Assembly (NCBI GenBank): GCA_964527395.1
Contig: CAZGQD010000050.1
Coordinates: 1 to 5,839 of the forward strand
Length of the DNA stretch: 5,839 bases
Reading direction: 5' to 3'
Origin: GCA-2688265 sp964527395
GTDB lineage: Archaea > Nanobdellota > Nanobdellia > Woesearchaeales > GW2011-AR9
The notes below the pieces were generated by a model. The model made no database searches. It saw only the letters and a list, made by a program, of their open reading frames with translations, and was not told the origin of the DNA. A program made the position numbers and the translations under genes. Below are positions 4,818 to 5,839 of this stretch, piece by piece. Positions within the stretch are counted from its first letter, which is position 1. Each line of letters begins with the position of its first letter.

Positions 4818-4962
4818 GCTATGTAGAAGATCTCGCGTTGCTCGATGGGGGCGATTAGCGAAGAGGCTCTTCTCCGCGCTCGCCAAAAAGGCTCGGGTCG
4901 TTTGGTCTTGTGTTTATGGTCTTGTTCTGCACTTTACGCCCCCCATATCTCTTCTACATAGC
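4818..4962. other. Structured element 'C' between convergent genes: 13-bp perfect inverted repeat
   Basis: GCTATGTAGAAGA (4818-4830) and its exact reverse complement (4950-4962) close a 145-base segment. Just inside, ATGGGGGCG (4845-4853) pairs with CGCCCCCCAT (4937-4946, one extra C). Further in, AGCG (4857-4860) pairs with CGCT (4877-4880) around GAAGA-GGC-TCTTC (4860-4872), and GGCG (4850-4853) could instead pair with CGCC (4881-4884). A 9-base direct repeat TGGTCTTGT occurs at 4903-4911 and 4917-4925. The segment is clearly richer in G+C than the flanking DNA. No open frame here has a ribosome-binding site or family resemblance. It lies between the 3' ends of the NUDIX gene and psmA, so it may be a two-way transcription barrier, a small RNA, or a MITE-like element. 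The strand cannot be told from the pairing. Confidence 0.5.
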
Positions 4963-5024
4963 TGTATGAATTTGTTGTTTTGGAGTTATTGTTGTTAGTA
5001 ATTTAGAAAAATATTGGATAGTTT

Positions 5025-5056
5025 AAAAAAAAGTAAAAGTTAAATTAAAAGAAAAA
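5025..5056 (-). terminator. T-rich terminator region of psmA
   Basis: Downstream of the psmA stop the minus strand carries T5 (5056-5052), T4 and then T8 (5032-5025), with no strong hairpin. This matches the oligo-T signals at which archaeal RNA polymerase stops, and implies that psmA is transcribed separately from the SBDS cluster. Confidence 0.6.
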
Positions 5057-5065
5057 TTAGTTAGT

Positions 5066-5779
5066 TTACTTAGCCAAGGCTTTTGCTTCTTCTTTACTTA
5101 GGTACTGGGCTCGCTTTGTGTCTTTTGGGACCTTTAGAATGTCTAAGTGAGCTAGTTCGAAGTCGCCTTTTAAAGCTTCTTTTAAAGATTGAATAGCTAA
5201 AGTGATACCATCGTTCATAGTCATGCTAGCTTTCCATTTTTTTAGAAGGGTTTGCTCGATTTCTATATCATGTTCACCAATAGCAGCAGCACGGTATTGG
5301 AAGTATAATCCATAAGGTTCTGTTAAGAAGAGTTTTGTTGTTCCATCTTCTTCAACACCAGCTACAAGCATAGATACACCAAAAGGTCTTAATCCACCTG
5401 ATTGAGTACAAATTTGTTTTAAGTCACAAATGTCTTTTACAATGGAAAGAGTGTCAATTTTAGAGTTGTATGTCACAAAATGTTGTTGAGCTTTTAGTTG
5501 TGCTCTGTCTACCAATACTCTTGCGTCAGAGATAATACCACTAGCAGAAGTGATGATATGATCATCTATTCTAAAGGTTTTTTCAATTGCTTCTGGAACC
5601 ATGAGTTTGTTTGATACTCTTTTGTCAGCTACAATGATAACTCCATCTTTACATTCGATTCCTACAGCTGTGGAACCTTGTTTTACTGTTTTTTTAGCAT
5701 ATTCAACTTGAAGAAGTCTTCCATCTGGGGAAAACATAGTGATACTACGGTCGTAGCCCATTCGATCTTGCATTTTCAT
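5066..5779 (-). CDS. psmA: Proteasome subunit alpha (20S core particle)
   Basis: The 237-residue product is the archaeal proteasome alpha subunit. Seven copies form each outer ring of the 20S core, gating entry of unfolded proteins and docking the PAN/Cdc48-type ATPase. The N-terminal gate and alpha signature MGYDRSITMFSPDGRLLQVEYA (7-28) is diagnostic and no Thr nucleophile is present, so this is not a beta subunit. Also present are GSTAVGIECKDGVIIVADKRV (35-55), K67 in the AIEK segment, which aligns with the Thermoplasma Lys66 that binds the ATPase C-terminal tail, SGIISDARVLVDRAQ (80-94), and GGLRPFGVSML (128-138). Length matches the family (about 230-260). The ATG at 5779 has GGAGG 9 bases upstream; the internal ATG at codon 3 would place it 15 bases away. 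In many archaea psmA directly precedes SBDS; here a NUDIX gene and element C lie between them. Confidence 0.97.
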   Translation of the reverse strand: MKMQDRMGYDRSITMFSPDGRLLQVEYAKKTVKQGSTAVGIECKDGVIIVADKRVSNKLMVPEAIEKTFRIDDHIITSASGIISDARVLVDRAQLKAQQHFVTYNSKIDTLSIVKDICDLKQICTQSGGLRPFGVSMLVAGVEEDGTTKLFLTEPYGLYFQYRAAAIGEHDIEIEQTLLKKWKASMTMNDGITLAIQSLKEALKGDFELAHLDILKVPKDTKRAQYLSKEEAKALAK

Positions 5780-5788
5780 TTTAGTGAT

Positions 5789-5793
5789 CCTCC
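5789..5793 (-). promoter_or_regulatory. Shine-Dalgarno motif of psmA
   Basis: The minus strand reads AGGAGGATC, with GGAGG 9 bases before the ATG at 5779-5777. It supports the first ATG over the second one two codons later. Confidence 0.75.
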
Positions 5794-5818
5794 TATACTT
5801 GATTTTGAGAGATTTTTG

Positions 5819-5826
5819 TTTATATA
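5819..5826 (-). promoter_or_regulatory. Probable TATA box of psmA
   Basis: The minus strand reads TATATAAA about 40 bases before the psmA ATG. A start about 25 bases downstream would give an 18-base leader containing the GGAGG motif. psmA therefore seems to head its own transcript rather than follow genes further upstream; the remaining bases to the window edge hold no visible gene. Confidence 0.6.
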
Positions 5827-5839
5827 TGTTGTGGTGGGT

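Noticed and set aside
4813..4998. Open frame of 61 codons across element C
   Set aside because: It is Arg/Cys-rich because of the GC-rich repeat, lacks a ribosome-binding site and is better explained by the inverted-repeat structure.

Overview
The window is a piece of an AT-rich archaeal genome. The genes are archaeal/eukaryotic-type information-processing genes: RNA polymerase subunit K, the exosome subunits Rrp42, Rrp41 and Rrp4, an SBDS ribosome-maturation protein and a proteasome alpha subunit. Starts are ATG with clear Shine-Dalgarno motifs, TATA boxes lie upstream and T-tracts lie downstream, all fitting Archaea. The low GC, short proteins and rearranged gene order suggest a DPANN-type lineage (Woesearchaeota/Pacearchaeota-like); that placement is inference.

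Layout: on the minus strand, in order of transcription, are psmA (5779-5066), SBDS (3962-3270), rrp4 (2671-1877), rrp41 (1735-1019), rrp42 (1022-225) and rpoK (215 to beyond base 1). This is the core of the known archaeal 'exosome superoperon' with two changes. A divergent NUDIX gene on the plus strand (4142-4798) separates psmA from SBDS. After rrp42, rpoK replaces the more usual rpl37Ae/rpoP. The rrp41-rrp42 pair overlaps by 4 bases (ATGA) and rpoK follows rrp42 by 9 bases, so these three are surely one transcript. SBDS and the NUDIX gene start from a shared divergent promoter region (3963-4141). psmA has its own TATA box and a T-rich end.

The unusual part is the intergenic DNA. The SBDS-rrp4 gap (598 bases) and the psmA-NUDIX gap (267 bases) hold three segments richer in G+C than their surroundings, each closed by a long inverted repeat: A (2766-2964, an 18-position end helix), B (3050-3208, 8 bp) and C (4818-4962, 13 bp perfect). 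All have further hairpins inside. A and B share short sequence modules. In A, several pairs are G-U only if the RNA is read from the plus strand, and T-tracts follow it there, so it may be an RNA gene antisense to the operon. A fourth, smaller structured segment separates rrp4 from rrp41. None matches an RNA family I recognise.

Together the genes link RNA decay (Rrp41/Rrp42 hexameric ring with an Rrp4 cap), transcription (RpoK), ribosome maturation (SBDS) and protein degradation (20S proteasome). This grouping is widely conserved in Archaea and suggests coordinated control of RNA and protein turnover.
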